Shown: positions 1 to 10,282 of the stretch, piece by piece
Position numbering within the stretch: position 1 is the first letter of the stretch
Layout of the letters: each line of letters opens with the position of its first letter
NCBI GenBank assembly: GCA_949592205.1
Contig: CATIUR010000001.1
Span: 243,527,250 to 243,591,249, forward strand
Source of the DNA: Helichrysum umbraculigerum
Lineage: Eukaryota > Streptophyta > Magnoliopsida > Asterales > Asteraceae
Reading direction: 5' to 3'
DNA: 64,000 nucleotides
Notes under the pieces: generated by a model
What the model was told of the DNA's origin: nothing
The model's input: only the letters and a program-made list of their open reading frames with translations
The model's database searches: none
Made by a program: the position numbers and the translations under genes

Positions 1-804
1 GTTTTCCCAAAGTCTCGCCAAAATATAAAAAATCGAGCGCTCACATTGCATATCGTTAAATATAGGGTATCTCTTCTCCAAATTGGCTATCTCTCTCTGA
101 TTATACACCAGCAAACCAACATATCCCGATCGTCCAACTCTGGCAGGGTCCATATTCTTAGCAGTGCTTTCCTTGGCTTTAGCACTTTTTGCCTTCACAA
201 ATAAAGAGGAAAAGATCAAAGTAATTAATTAGTAAATCTTGTCGAATAATCAAATCTAAGCACAAACGTTAACAGTTTAAAGTTATTGAGATATATGTGA
301 CAAACCAAGAACTCAGTTGAGTTTCGCGATAAAACGAATCTATCCTAAGGCTCTCTGGGCATAAAGGTGTATGTTTCAAATGTGGATATCCCTTTCCTTA
401 TGAACTTTGTAGTAAGCTCACTCTAAAACCCCCTCCATAATTTATTGACCTTTCTCATAATGGTATCTTTGGCCGCTTAATATGTAATATTCCAGTGAGC
501 TTTAGTACGCTGCCATAGCGTGTCTAACATTTCTGGAGTTACTAGGGTCTGGTCATTCGGATCAGCAACCGGCTTTGTATTCAATACAAACTTTAATCTC
601 ATTACCAAACCAAGTACTAAAATCTGTCCGGTTTAGTCCAAATGGTTCACCTTGTGATGTGAATTGGATGCGACGGTGAGGATCATAACTGTTGACATCA
701 TTTGCTCTTGCTACCCCTCTTCTATCTCTAGCTCTACCTCTACCTCTAGTACCTCTACCCCGACCACCTGATCCACCTCCTTCTCCTTGAGCTCCTGCTT
801 CCAT
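1..804 (-). pseudogene. Ptta/En/Spm (CACTA) plant transposase-family fragment
   Basis: Minus-strand remnant of the plant Ptta/En/Spm family (Transposase_24 type) carried by CACTA transposons. A glycine/arginine-rich start (ATG at 804) leads into a block with RIQFTSQGEPFG and WFGNEIKV, which fits the family's N-terminal pattern. Past a stop at 562, translation continues in other frames (KAHWNITY, then MRKVNKLWRGF). Near the window edge comes a Lys/Ala/Arg-rich AKSAKAKES...VGR block, and a second copy of that block lies at 3797-3988. Several stops and frame changes make it a pseudogene, and the 3' part lies outside the window. Family assignment rests on motif recognition only. Confidence 0.55.
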
Positions 805-1924
805 ATCTATATATGTTTTATTTTACCCTACAAAATATCAAATATAATCAGTAAAGGTCTGTTTTGGTTAGTCTTAGGGAATCACTTTTTAATATTTAAA
901 CCCATATCCCATTAGGTGGGTTTGACACACACATTATATATATATATAAGTCGTCTATATATGATCAACCAACTTATATATCGATTTAACACATACGTCA
1001 CCATATTTATCTATATCAGTCTATGATCACAGGTCCAATATTGATTTCCCTTACCAGACATGTTAATATTACAACCTATCATTCCCTAATTAAACCAATA
1101 TATTCTACAAGTGTAGTCACACAATTACTAATATATAATTATTCAACTATATATATACTACAATACACATATAAATTGCAATCCCAAGATTAATAATATA
1201 CAGAATATATATCAAAATATAAGAAAATGACAATTAAAATAATAATTTCTAATTAACACCTGGTATATTCAATAAAAGGTATATAGATGCACACATCGAT
1301 TATATATCAACAAGACACATGTTCAGTTCATTTCATATATTCCATCAATTTCTGCACATATGGACCACACATGAATCAATTTCTACACACGAGGACAATA
1401 ATAGAATCAATAAACATACGGACATACATCACTTTCCATAAAGAGATACTTTAAATAACGATAGATCTCAGCAACATTTGCATAAAATGTACAATATCTT
1501 TCGGATATTCATATAACAATTACTAATATTAAAGAGCCAAACGACAAACATCAAGTTAATTTAAAAGCAAAAAAAACATCAACTTTATATCAAACCGCTT
1601 TATATATAACCCAGATTTAAAGCTAAATATCGAAACCTTCAAACGATGATATGATAATCGCCTTTCTTGAAACAACGGAAAAAACGGATCAGAATTCCAC
1701 AATGCAAAGCTCTCGAAACCCTAAACAATCTCCTAGACGTGTCAAAATAATAAACCCTCCAAAAAATTTACAACTTGTCGCACTCTTAACCCTAACTATG
1801 ATGATTTTGTGTGTTGTTGTTTTATCGCCAAAGTCGTCCACTATAATTTTCCGCTGAAAAATTGAGAGTGAAAATGAGAAGACAGTCTAATTATGCAAAA
1901 CAAGTTAAAAAAATTGAATTAAAA
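805..1924. other. AT-rich stretch without recognisable gene
   Basis: Very AT-rich DNA between the CACTA gene remnant and its subterminal repeats. It would be the 5' flank or leader of the minus-strand remnant. A 68-codon plus-strand frame at 1651-1857 has no recognisable motif. Nothing else is supportable. Confidence 0.4.
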
Positions 1925-2100
1925 ATAAATAAGGCGGTCCATTAATAACCGCCGTACTTATATTTATATAAAGCGGTGGATTGTCCATCCGCTTATATAA
2001 AGTTGACCAATCACCGCCTTATTTTATTTGACCACCGCTCAAAATAAGTCAACGAAAATTTTCTCAAAAATTATTGGCGCATATGTTCATTTTGGCAGGG
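1925..2100. repeat. CACTA subterminal repeats (GGCGGT/ACCGCC), decayed end
   Basis: Closely spaced short words in both orientations (GGCGGT, ACCGCC, AAGCGGT, ACCGC) with AT-rich spacers, as in CACTA subterminal regions. The outer part (TTGGCGCATATGTTCATTTTGG) can be aligned with the sequence just inside the intact terminus at 7537-7564 (TGGCGCATTAATAGC...). The CACTA tip itself is not recognisable here, so this looks like a degraded right end of the element holding the remnant at 1-804. The stretch from 2101 to 2730 is AT-rich with nothing recognisable. Confidence 0.5.
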
Positions 2101-2725
2101 TATGAAAAAACTCAAATATTATGATTTATGAGTTATATTTTCGTTTCATCATATAGTTAGACATACACATATATCATATAATAATAGAAAATGATAAAGA
2201 GAGCCCTTAGGGCTTTCAATTCAATAAGACATTAAAAGACATATATATATAAATAGATTAAATAGATAGATATATAATACAATTACTATTTATTTATAAA
2301 ATTTAAATAACCTTATTATTTCATTTTATTTATGAATTTTGTCATCCTATAAATACCTTTTTAGTATGTAGAAGTAATTTTACATATTATTTCAACCTTA
2401 CTCATTTTACTTTTCAGCTCGCATACATCATATTAGATAGTATATATAGGAAATGTATATTAATTTAATTACTTGCTAAAACTAATTTGACACCTCATAG
2501 AATTCTCTAATTTAGTATATCATTAATTTTTATAATCACGTTTTCATTATTTTAGATGATCAACCAAAGAATCCGTTTTTTTTTTAAATAAATAAAAATC
2601 AAAGAAGAATATATATTTATTAATGTCTTCATTAAAATGATGGAATAAATAAAAAATCAATGAAGAATACATATTTATTATTGTCTTCATTAAAATGATG
2701 GAAAACGAAAGCAAATCACAAATTA

Positions 2726-2730
<5 letters not shown>

Positions 2731-2785
<55 letters not shown>
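2731..2785. repeat. (TA)n microsatellite
   Basis: Uninterrupted TA dinucleotides directly abut the foldback element that starts at 2786. A second TA run follows the other end of that element at about 3173-3210. Confidence 0.95.
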
Positions 2786-2789
<4 letters not shown>

Positions 2790-3152
2790 GGTTCAATTGA
2801 GAACCAAAAAAATGGCGAGAACCGTGAGAACTACTAGATTGCATGTTTGTTCATATGCGATTAACTTGATTCGCATGTGAACATTGATTTAGGTTAGATT
2901 GGGAAATCTTTTTTTTGAAAATTATGTCTTAAAACACGTTTTACCTGATTTATTCATATTATCGTTCATATGTGAACATAAATTTGTTTTTTTGCATTTT
3001 TCGCTATAATTTTAGGATTTTTTGAATTTTTTGCTTCCCAATCTAACCTAAATCAATGTTCACATGTGCATCAAGTTAATCACATGTGAACAAACATGCA
3101 ATCTTGTAGTTCTCACGGTTCTCGCCATTTTTTTGGTTCTTAATTGAACCAG
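2786..3152. mobile_element. Foldback (Mutator-like MITE) element in a TA/CT microsatellite
   Basis: A long imperfect inverted repeat. The left arm begins GTCCGGTTCAATTGAGAACC and the right arm ends GGTTCTTAATTGAACCAGA. Matching blocks run inward on both sides: the GGCGAGAACCGTGAGAACTA block, the CATGTTTGTTCA block, and the TTAGGTTAGATTGGGAA / TTCCCAATCTAACCTAA pair. About 120 bp of arm surrounds a short AT-rich loop. There is no coding capacity. Long arms with GGTTCAAnTGAGAA-type tips suggest a Mutator-like foldback; the element at 51165-51905 has similar tips. Flanks are simple repeats, so a TSD cannot be read. Confidence 0.7.
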
Positions 3153-3155
3153 ATC

Positions 3156-3210
<55 letters not shown>
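3153..3210. repeat. (CT)n/(TA)n microsatellite
   Basis: A CT run followed by a TA run, immediately right of the foldback element. Confidence 0.9.
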
Positions 3211-3215
<5 letters not shown>

Positions 3216-3273
3216 CTAATTAATTGTGTGAAGCTCTGATGGGATCCGGTGCGTTAGTTAATTAACTGTATGG

Positions 3274-3594
3274 TCAGTATGCATGCATGCTTTGTTTATG
3301 GCTTGCACTTCTTAAACAACGATCACTTTTCTCTTTTGGCCTGTTTTGTGGCCAAAGGCCTGACCTAACAATACTAGAGACTGCCCGAGTCCGCCCCCCA
3401 TGCTCCTTGCCTTTCAACTTCTCAAGGGGTTCATGCCCCGCCAAATAGAATGTACCATCATCCATCATCTCCTGCTCGTATTTCATCTATTAATCATGAG
3501 ATAATTAATAAAGATATATATGTGTATACAACTATACATGCATGAACATGTTATAACAGTTAACGGGAATTTTATAAAATTAATTAAACATCAC

Positions 3595-3681
<87 letters not shown>

Positions 3682-3835
3682 AATAATATATTACCAAATC
3701 GTTTGCTGTCTTCTCTAGGACATCCGTAAAGTCCTTCACTCCAGTTTCCTTGTTTTCCCGTAGTCTCGCCAAAATATACAAAATCGAGCGCTCACACTAC
3801 ATATCGTTAAATATAGGGTATCTCTTCTTCAAATT

Positions 3836-3868
<33 letters not shown>

Positions 3869-3990
3869 ATAATACTCCAGTAAACTAGCATATCCCAATC
3901 GTCCAACTCTGGCAGGGTTCGTATTCTTAGCGGCGCTTTCCTTGGCTTTAGCACTTTTTGCTTTCAAAAATAAAGAGGAAAAGATCAAAG
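3274..3990 (-). pseudogene. Second Ptta/En/Spm (CACTA) gene fragment
   Basis: The minus strand encodes KAKSAKAKESAAKN and ARVGRLGYASLLEYYRRE, then (frame-shifted) LARLRENKETGV. After an 80-bp TA tract comes a block with LKGKEHGGRTRAVSS and SGLWPQ. This order (basic block, then a GKE.GGR.R. signature) matches the C-terminal half of Ptta/En/Spm proteins. The CT run at 3838-3866 inflates the Arg/Glu repeat. The region 3720-3990 repeats 1-235, so it is a second copy of the same domain. It is disrupted and not functional. Confidence 0.55.
3600..3679. repeat. (TA)n microsatellite
   Basis: About 80 bp of TA repeat inside the decayed CACTA gene fragment. Translations across it (poly Tyr-Ile) are artefacts. 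Confidence 0.95.
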
Positions 3991-4195
3991 TAATTAAATG
4001 TGTGGAGCTCGATCTGATGGGATCCGGTGCATTAGTTAATTAACTATATGGCCGGTATGCATGCTTAGTTTATTAACTGTGTGGAGCTCTGATGGGATCC
4101 GGTGCGTTAGTTCTGGTGTATATGATATATCTTACTTAAATTGACAACCTTTGATCATGGCCACATACGATCGACATGTGGGATATGCCCAAGGC

Positions 4196-4830
4196 TGGGT
4201 TTAGCGTTTCTGGTTTAGGGTTTATCGGAATTAATAATATTATTTAATTTAATTAATAAAGAGGTTTATGGTTGAAGCGCCATTTAGTTTAGAGTTTATC
4301 GTTTACTGTTTATGGAAAAAATAATATGATACTTAATTAATTAATTAATAAATAGGTTTATGGCCAGTTTACCTAGCTAGGCGGCATGCATATGTTGTTT
4401 AACTCACTTTAGAGTTTAGTTTCGGGTTTATGGAAAATATAATATTACATTTAATAAACAAGTTTTTGGTTTAATGTCGGTCGTCTTATTAGTGTTTAAT
4501 GTTTAGGGTTTATGGAAAATATAATATGGTATTTAATAAACATGTTTAATTTATGATTTAGGCGTATGTTGTTTAATTAAAGTTTAGGGTTTTACGTATA
4601 GGGTTTATATATACATACATACATACATACATACATACATACATACATACATACATACATACATACATGCATGCATGCATACATACATATAGTATAATTC
4701 AGTATATTATATCCTTCTAATAAACGGGTTTTACGGTTAAAATGCCAGGCTCTAATTAGGGCATATGGTATAGGGGTTAGGGTTTATGCGAAAGATAATT
4801 TAGGGTTTAGGGTTTAGTTGTGATTTTTTT
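4196..4830. repeat. Degenerate TTTAGGG-like tract with ACAT microsatellite
   Basis: Many copies of GTTTAGGGTTTATGG, TTTAGAGTTTA and related words separated by AT-rich spacers; GGGTTTATGGAAAATATAATAT with TTTAATAAAC recurs several times. A (ACAT)n microsatellite fills 4611-4688. A short exact run TTTAGGGTTTAGGGTTTAG ends the tract at about 4800. This is a degenerate interstitial array resembling the plant telomere unit, not a telomere. Confidence 0.6.
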
Positions 4831-5640
4831 CAATTAGATATAGCTACACGTTAAGATTACCAAAAGGACATTAACATCTTATCATTCCCATTTTTTAGTA
4901 CATATATCATCCAAAAGGGCAAAAGAAACACCACACATTAACACTACCACACCAAATTGAATATGCAGTACATCTTCTTCCTTTCTTTTTATTTGATTAG
5001 ATCGATCACTCTTTATGATAATCTTTTTCACAACGAAGGTAAACATTTCTTATCGACAACGATTTCTTTGTTTAAATCCGTTTTCATCGTTTCACAATTA
5101 TATTCTCGGTGATGGAGTTGAGTATTGCAAAAAATTCAAACCAACAACGAGATTAGCAATTCAGGAACTTTGAAAGTTAAACCATTGTTGACTAACCTCA
5201 CCAACCAGGCCCGAAAAAGGGATATCTTGTTCTTTTAACAATGTAGTTATGGAACTCAAAGATCGTCTTTTGGTTTGTAATAACTTGATCTTGCGTTTGT
5301 GTGTTAATGTTAGGATGCTCGATCTGTATTCTGATACCGAAAGTTAACAAGGGGTTACCATTTAGGAACCAATGAAGATGATGGAGTATATATATCTATT
5401 GACTATTTAATTTGTTTTTATTGTCGTTAATTTCACGTAATTAGTAAATCGATCGTATAAATTCCGTGTTACTTTCTCTATATTTGATTTGTAAACTCAT
5501 AAAACAAAAAGTTTAAATATACGTATGCAAGAGTTTTTTCTATCGCATTCAACATATTAAACAAAACAGTTTGAATATATGTATGCTAGAACTTTGATTT
5601 CCACTTCTGAAGGTTTTAATCGTAAGAATAAAAAAAAGAT
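4831..5640. other. Intergenic stretch, nothing recognised
   Basis: No coding region, terminal repeat or known element signature was recognised. It may be the interior of a CACTA deletion derivative. Confidence 0.3.
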
Positions 5641-5649
5641 TACAAATTT

Positions 5650-5830
5650 TTTTTTTATGAAAGCATTATCAAAGGCGGTTCCTTGCAATCCGCTTTATCG
5701 TTTATGAGTTATATGTGTGATGCAAACAAAAGGCGGTTCTTTTCACTACCGCTTTATCATTCATAAATTGTGGTCTCGTTTTTCTATGTTCGCGTTTTAA
5801 GGCGGTGAAAGGAAAAACCGCCGTTAGATA
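5650..5830. repeat. CACTA subterminal repeats (GGCGGTT/AACCGCC)
   Basis: Four or more copies of AAAGGCGGTT, CCGCTTTAT and AAACCGCC words, the same word family as at 1925-2060 and 7340-7545. They may mark the left subterminal region of the element whose right end is at 7564, but no CACTA tip was found on this side. Confidence 0.45.
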
Positions 5831-6457
5831 CGACAATGTAAATGCGATGATCCGTCCATATATAGTATATAGTATATGCTTAGTTAGTATTGTTTGGTTA
5901 TCAGTTAAACAAAAGTATCCAAAAACTATGGTCTACTTAAGCTTTCTTTATTCATTTCATTACATTTCCAGTAGCAAATTTTCTCCGACTGCGATTTCCC
6001 TGTTTATATCCGGTAGGGCTTTTATTACATATGATCAGATGGTGCAAAGAACTATTTTTTGCGCTCTTTGTTTGGACGCAGCTGCAGTATCTCTGTTTAA
6101 ATGTTCCGGATATCTGATCCCAAAACCCTTCTTAGTGATGGTGTTAAATTCGGCTAAAATGCTTCAACACTTTCATCGGAATGTTACAAAAAAAATCGTG
6201 CTTCCTTTAAACATGATTTTTTTTCAAGTCTTAACATAGAAAAGCAATTGTTTTACAAGCACGATTTTTTTTGAAACCCTTCAGGTTGTTTTGTGATAGG
6301 GTTCCTGATAAAATCACATGGGTAGATTTAAATGTTGCTAGCGGCCATTGACGTGCAACGCTTCATACAAAATCTATTCTCTTGATTCTTATTCTTAACA
6401 CCTTCTTCATCATTGCAAAGAGCTCTTCGTTTGAACGGATTCAATTGTAAATTTGTA
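5831..6457. other. CACTA interior, no gene recognised; perfect 16-bp inverted repeat
   Basis: A 144-codon plus-strand frame spans 5805-6239 but starts within the subterminal repeats and has no recognisable motif. A perfect inverted repeat (AAAAAAAATCGTGCTT at 6188-6203 and its complement at 6258-6273) could form a 16-bp stem with a 54-nt loop. Confidence 0.35.
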
Positions 6458-6565
6458 ATGTTATCTTAGGTCAAGATTGTTATCTTCAATTGTAATGTTA
6501 TCTTTTGTCAAGATTGTTATCTTCAATTGTAATGTTATCTTATGTCAAGATTGTTATCTTATGTT
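6458..6565. repeat. 37-bp tandem repeat, three copies
   Basis: The unit begins ATGTTATCTT and contains GTCAAGATTGTTATCTTCAATTG-like sequence. Copies start at 6458, 6495 and 6532; the last is partial. Confidence 0.85.
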
Positions 6566-6773
6566 AGTACTCACACATCTTGTATAATAATCCAAAACGA
6601 AGTTTGGTCTCTACACTTGAGCATATGAAAATTATATTTCATTAAAACATAAACTTGCACGTATCTAATTAAAATAAAATTAACCATTAATAAACAAACA
6701 AAAAAAAAGAAACATAAAAATTAAAAAAAGAAAGAAAAAGAAACAGAAGAAAAAAAGAAATAAATAAAAAACC

Positions 6774-7055
6774 CTAATCATCATATAAACTAGGGAGATC
6801 CTCGTTCATCCATTTCTCTTTTTTTCCGATCATCTTATCGAGCGCTTCCACCATTTTCTTGCAATTATCTAGCATCTTCTTTTCTTCGTCAATTGATTCT
6901 TTGAGAGTCTGTATATACGAAGATTCAATTATATGAATCATCATATCTCTTCGTTCGATCGATATTATTTTCTGTGCTTTTTCGTGGATTGAATGATTTA
7001 TGTTTACAATAATCATTTTTAATTTCTCTTTTTTCGTTTTATCATCTTCAAGCAT
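6774..7055 (-). CDS. Small coiled-coil protein within CACTA element, unknown
   Basis: A 93-residue minus-strand frame, rich in Lys, Glu, Asp and Ile, with strong heptad character (IHEKAQKIISIERRDMM, SIDEEKKMLDNCKKMVEALD). There is no signal peptide or zinc motif. It lies about 500 bp inside the CACTA terminus at 7564 and would be read from that end, so it could be the 5' exon of an element-encoded accessory protein or a captured gene fragment. I do not recognise a family. It may equally be a chance frame in AT-rich DNA. Confidence 0.35.
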   Translation of the reverse strand: MLEDDKTKKEKLKMIIVNINHSIHEKAQKIISIERRDMMIHIIESSYIQTLKESIDEEKKMLDNCKKMVEALDKMIGKKEKWMNEDLPSLYDD

Positions 7056-7339
7056 CTAGTTGATTAAATCCGTGTATCTTTTTGAATAAATTTTAAATCA
7101 ACTACCCGAAATAAAACCTCTTTTAGAATGTGGCTTTGATGAAGCTGTTGATTCTTTCATTGTAAAGAGTAAAATGTTATTGTTGTTTGTTGGAAAATTG
7201 AAACTTAAGTCCAATTATCTATACGCTCTTAATTAAATTTTATATGCATATTAAATTTATTAAACACCCAACTGTCTAAAGGTTACTGACTAACATCAAT
7301 GCCTTAATTGCTTACGTCTTTCGAGTATAAGAGTTATCA

Positions 7340-7564
7340 TAAAAGGTGGGTGTCAAACACCGCCACATTTCATGCTATGTAAAAGCGGGTTATTGTAAAC
7401 CGCCACCTTTTATTCTTCGTAAGGCGGGTTCTTGTTACCCACTCTAGTTACCTATCGAAAACCGTCATTAATTGCCGTTTGTCCCCAACTTTTTGGTCGA
7501 TAAGCGGTTTTCTATCTAGGTTCGCCTTTTACTGGCGCATTAATAGCTTACTTTTGTAGTAGTG
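7340..7564. mobile_element. CACTA (En/Spm) transposon right terminus
   Basis: The minus strand from 7564 reads CACTACTACAAAAG, a typical plant CACTA terminal inverted repeat. Inside it are subterminal copies of GGCGGGTT, ACCGCC, AAGCGG and GGCGG words in both orientations (7345-7545). The flanking bases after 7564 are ATT. The matching left CACTA tip was not found, so the element's extent is unresolved; the subterminal repeats at 5650-5830 may belong to it. Confidence 0.75.
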
Positions 7565-8192
7565 ATTGTGAATTATGTGGCAAACTATGTGGTATCTATC
7601 TATTGTGAGCTAAGTCAAACAAGCATACAATTGTCTTACACATGTGGGACTTAGTTCCAGCGCTGAGGTAAGATAAGTCAAACAAGCAAGCAATTGTCAT
7701 TGCACATGTGGGATTGAGTTCCACCGCTGAGGCAATGACAACGCACGATCAATCAAAGGTGAATATGATCAAACAATGCATGGGGAAATCAATTACACTA
7801 AATTCACTTATGTGTACATTTTATTTCATTTGTCCTACTACCATCATTTAAGCATTTCTTTTGAGGTTATAATAGCACAACAAGAGATGAGACTAGAGGA
7901 ACTTAGTGGACCGCTAGGTTGCATTAAGTGGAACGCTTATGATGTATTAGACAATTGGTTATGAATTACTACTTTGGGATAGGCGTGTTTGCCTAGACTA
8001 ATATTGAATATTGTAAACGCTTATATAATTATATGACTATGTCCAATGTGGATGTGTTTGTCCATGGCACAAGTCGCCTTTGTGTTGAGTGATGTCACAA
8101 CACTTGGTTTGTTTTCACTTAGCAAATTCTATTATTCAATGTGTTGTGATCTAGTCGTGGTCGTACCCCGTTGTTTCTGCTTTAGATGGGGT
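7565..8192 (-). repeat. LTR-like remnant with 67-bp tandem duplication
   Basis: The minus strand from 8192 begins TGTCACACCCC, like the 5' tip of Tekay-type LTRs (TGTAACACCC in element B). The adjoining Harbinger gene stops abruptly at this junction. Around 7609-7742 a roughly 67-bp unit containing AAGTCAAACAAGCA and ACATGTGGGA is tandemly duplicated. No second LTR, primer site or coding sequence is seen, and small frames at 7776-7964 and 8046-8249 lack motifs. Classification is tentative. Confidence 0.3.
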
Positions 8193-8198
8193 GTGACA

Positions 8199-9302
8199 GG
8201 CATGGACAAAATTCTGAGTTTGGCCTCAAGATCCTTCGTCTTGTGGTAACCTTGTTTGTCGCTTTGGATGCCTTTGAAAGTTGTTGCGAGTGATTCATCA
8301 AACAAAGCACGAGATGAAGCGGTAGAACTAGAAGACGTCGTTTTTTTGGGACTTTGATTTTCTTAACTTTCCCACCGGACGTGGATGCGGATCTTCACAA
8401 AATAAACCCGCATTTAAGTTTTGCATATCTTCCTCCGGTTCTTCATCAAATTTCTAGTCGTCCAGATTCATCGACTCGTGGCGTTTAGGAACATTTCGTC
8501 TACCGACGATAAATGATTCAGGATGTAGCCACTTTTGTTTATTTTTCAAAAAGTTCCACGCCATCAAGTGTTGGAAACTTTCGTCTACCGACGACAAACG
8601 GTTCAGGATGTAGCCACTTTTGTTTATTTTTCAAAAAGTTCCACGCCATCAAGTGTTGGAAACTTTTTTGGTCATTTTCCACCCGATATTGATTTTCACA
8701 ACGGATCATGAAATCTTCCACACCTTCACCACTCCGGGGTTGATCTTGTAGGTGCTTCAATATACCTTGCCACTTGTTGCAATCAGTGTTGACTTTTTTT
8801 CCACTTTGACGACAACGCGTCTTTTCCATGTTGGAACGACGGATTGCGGGTGTTGTAGGAATCCATAACAAGATACCAAAACAAATGCCCGTCTTGGTCA
8901 ATTTCACGGTTGGAATTTTCGGATACCGAAATCCAACTTTGAGCCAAACGAAGCTCGTCCTCCGGTAGCCAAATGTTACGGTTTGGAACGAATTTTTTTG
9001 ATTTGGGTGAACTTTTTTGGACTTTTTCCTATGGAATTTTTTGGATATAGTTGGCGTCGGGTTGGTTTCTTCAACGGATTGCATATCGGGTTGTTGTTGA
9101 CTTTGACGCCACATTTGAAATTGGGAAAATTAATCGGGCGACATTTGCGATGGTTGCATAGGTAGTGGTTGATTGTATACGGGATTGTATTGTGGTTGTT
9201 GGTTGTAAGCGTATGATGTGAAACCTTGCATTTGTGGGTTGGAAGATGGGGGTGTTTGTTGCGGGTTTGAGGATTGCGAAAGTCCCGTGAACGGGTTTCA
9301 AT
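8199..9302 (-). pseudogene. PIF/Harbinger ORF1 (Myb/SANT-like accessory protein), decayed
   Basis: Harbinger transposons need an ORF1 protein that binds the element ends and helps nuclear import of the transposase. The minus strand shows the usual order: an Asn/Gln/Pro-rich N-terminus (LSQSSNPQQTPPSSNPQ), a stop within MSPD*FSQFQ, a Lys-rich segment, a SANT-like domain in another frame (IWLPEDELRLAQSWISVSEN), then DCNKWQGIL and SFQHLMAWNFLK. The C-terminal tail (RALFDESLATT) ends near the LTR junction. An 85-bp tandem duplication repeats the AWNFLKNKQKWLHPE block. Multiple frameshifts and stops show it is dead. Such genes are often mis-annotated in plants as glutathione S-transferase T3-like. 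Confidence 0.7.
8495..8664. repeat. 85-bp tandem duplication in Harbinger ORF1
   Basis: The unit beginning TTCGTCTACCGACGA starts at 8495 and 8580. The copies differ at only a few positions and keep the reading frame poorly. Confidence 0.85.
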
Positions 9303-9849
9303 TGGATTGTAGGTGGTACGAGTTGTTCAACTTGATGAATATGCTGAATTATATAGTGTTTTTGAGTGAAAGAAGTATTTTGAAGTGTGTTTTGGTTTGT
9401 AGAAGAAAGTTGTTTAAATATATAAATGTATTGGGTTTAAAAAAAATCAAAAAAACGGCCATAAAAACGGCTATTTTTTAATTTTTAATAGTTTTTTATT
9501 TTTTAAATGCTGATCGTTAGGGTCGAAAAAGGAAAAATAGAATAAAATAATCAAACCAAACCCCTCCCTCGCCGTTCCAATCCGGACGCTGATCGAAGAT
9601 TTTGTCCAGAACGCCGTCGGGAACGCCGTCCAACGGCGTTCTTGACCCAAGATTTTGTTGGGAACGCTTGCACTCAGTGTGCTCTAAGCGTCTTGAATAT
9701 TCTCAAAATTACAAATGTATTTAAAATATCATTGGCAAATGTTTACAGTTATGTTCAGTAATTTTTAAAAAAAAAATACATATGAAGTGTTTACTATTGC
9801 ATATTCGTACTAGTACTGGTATAAAGTGTTAATGACGTTTTGGTAACTA

Positions 9850-10028
9850 GACCACTCCATATTGCTTGTGTTCTTAGCGCATTCAGATCGTCACCACAAG
9901 CGTCACTATAGTACGCCCTCGTGGTGGTCGAATCATGGTGGTGGACTTGTGGCAATGCGGGATGATGTTACGTTTTGGTGAGCTCCGGGTTTTTTTTTCC
10001 TTTCTTTTTGTGTGCAACAATCAAATGC

Positions 10029-10093
<65 letters not shown>

Positions 10094-10282
10094 GGTAGCG
10101 GATAAAAACGGTAACATATACAATTTTTTCTATACTTCTAGCACACCCAATCTGACTATAAATGCACAATACTTATTTTCAAAATAATTAAACAATTCTT
10201 ACTCTCTCAATACATATATACATATTTCAAACTACACACTATAACTCAAAATGACTTCGTACTATGTGTGCGACTCTTCTTT
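9850..10282 (+). mobile_element. 5' part of a second Harbinger-like element, split by retrotransposon A
   Basis: Possible Harbinger-type tips occur here (GACCACTCC at 9850, or GCGCATTCAGATCG after TTA at 9874-9876). A leader with an AAT microsatellite (10029-10092) leads to an ATG at 10251. The reading frame from this ATG continues in frame across element A when one copy of its 5-bp TSD is removed, into an acidic GAC GAC GAT GAA run at 41569. An acidic N-terminus followed by loss of similarity at about 41605 would suit a Harbinger transposase start, but the fragment is too short to be sure. Confidence 0.35.
10029..10092. repeat. (AAT)n microsatellite
   Basis: About 21 uninterrupted ATA/TAA triplets. 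Confidence 0.95.

Larger units (their letters stand above)
3238..4112. repeat. Three copies of a GGGATCCGGTGC-containing repeat
   Basis: A 22-bp unit with core GATGGGATCCGGTGC followed by RTTAGTT occurs at 3238-3259, 4016-4037 and 4091-4112. The first two copies are also followed by related sequence (TTAATTAACT, then GGT(C/A)GTATGCATGC). The copies bracket the second Ptta/En/Spm fragment, suggesting local duplication. Confidence 0.75.
8199..9684 (-). mobile_element. PIF/Harbinger element fragment with one terminus
   Basis: The right end reads, on the minus strand, TTA then GAGCACACTGAGTGC, consistent with a Harbinger terminus beside a TTA/TAA target (TAA at 9685-9687). GC-rich subterminal palindromes follow (ACGCCGTTGGACGGCGTT on the minus strand near 9640). 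Inside is the decayed ORF1 gene (next entry). The left end is cut by the LTR-like remnant at 8192. Confidence 0.5.

Noticed and set aside
2695..2880. Frame with Tyr-Ile repeats
   Set aside because: Product of translating a TA microsatellite. The same applies to frames at 3520-3781, 9933-10187 and 10604-10969.
4940..4955. CACTACCACACC as left tip of the CACTA element ending at 7564
   Set aside because: Poor match to CACTACTACAAAAG, flanking triplet does not match ATT, and no subterminal repeats next to it.
5805..6239. 144-codon plus-strand frame
   Set aside because: Begins in CACTA subterminal repeats, has no recognisable motif and lies in AT-rich DNA; not supportable as a gene.
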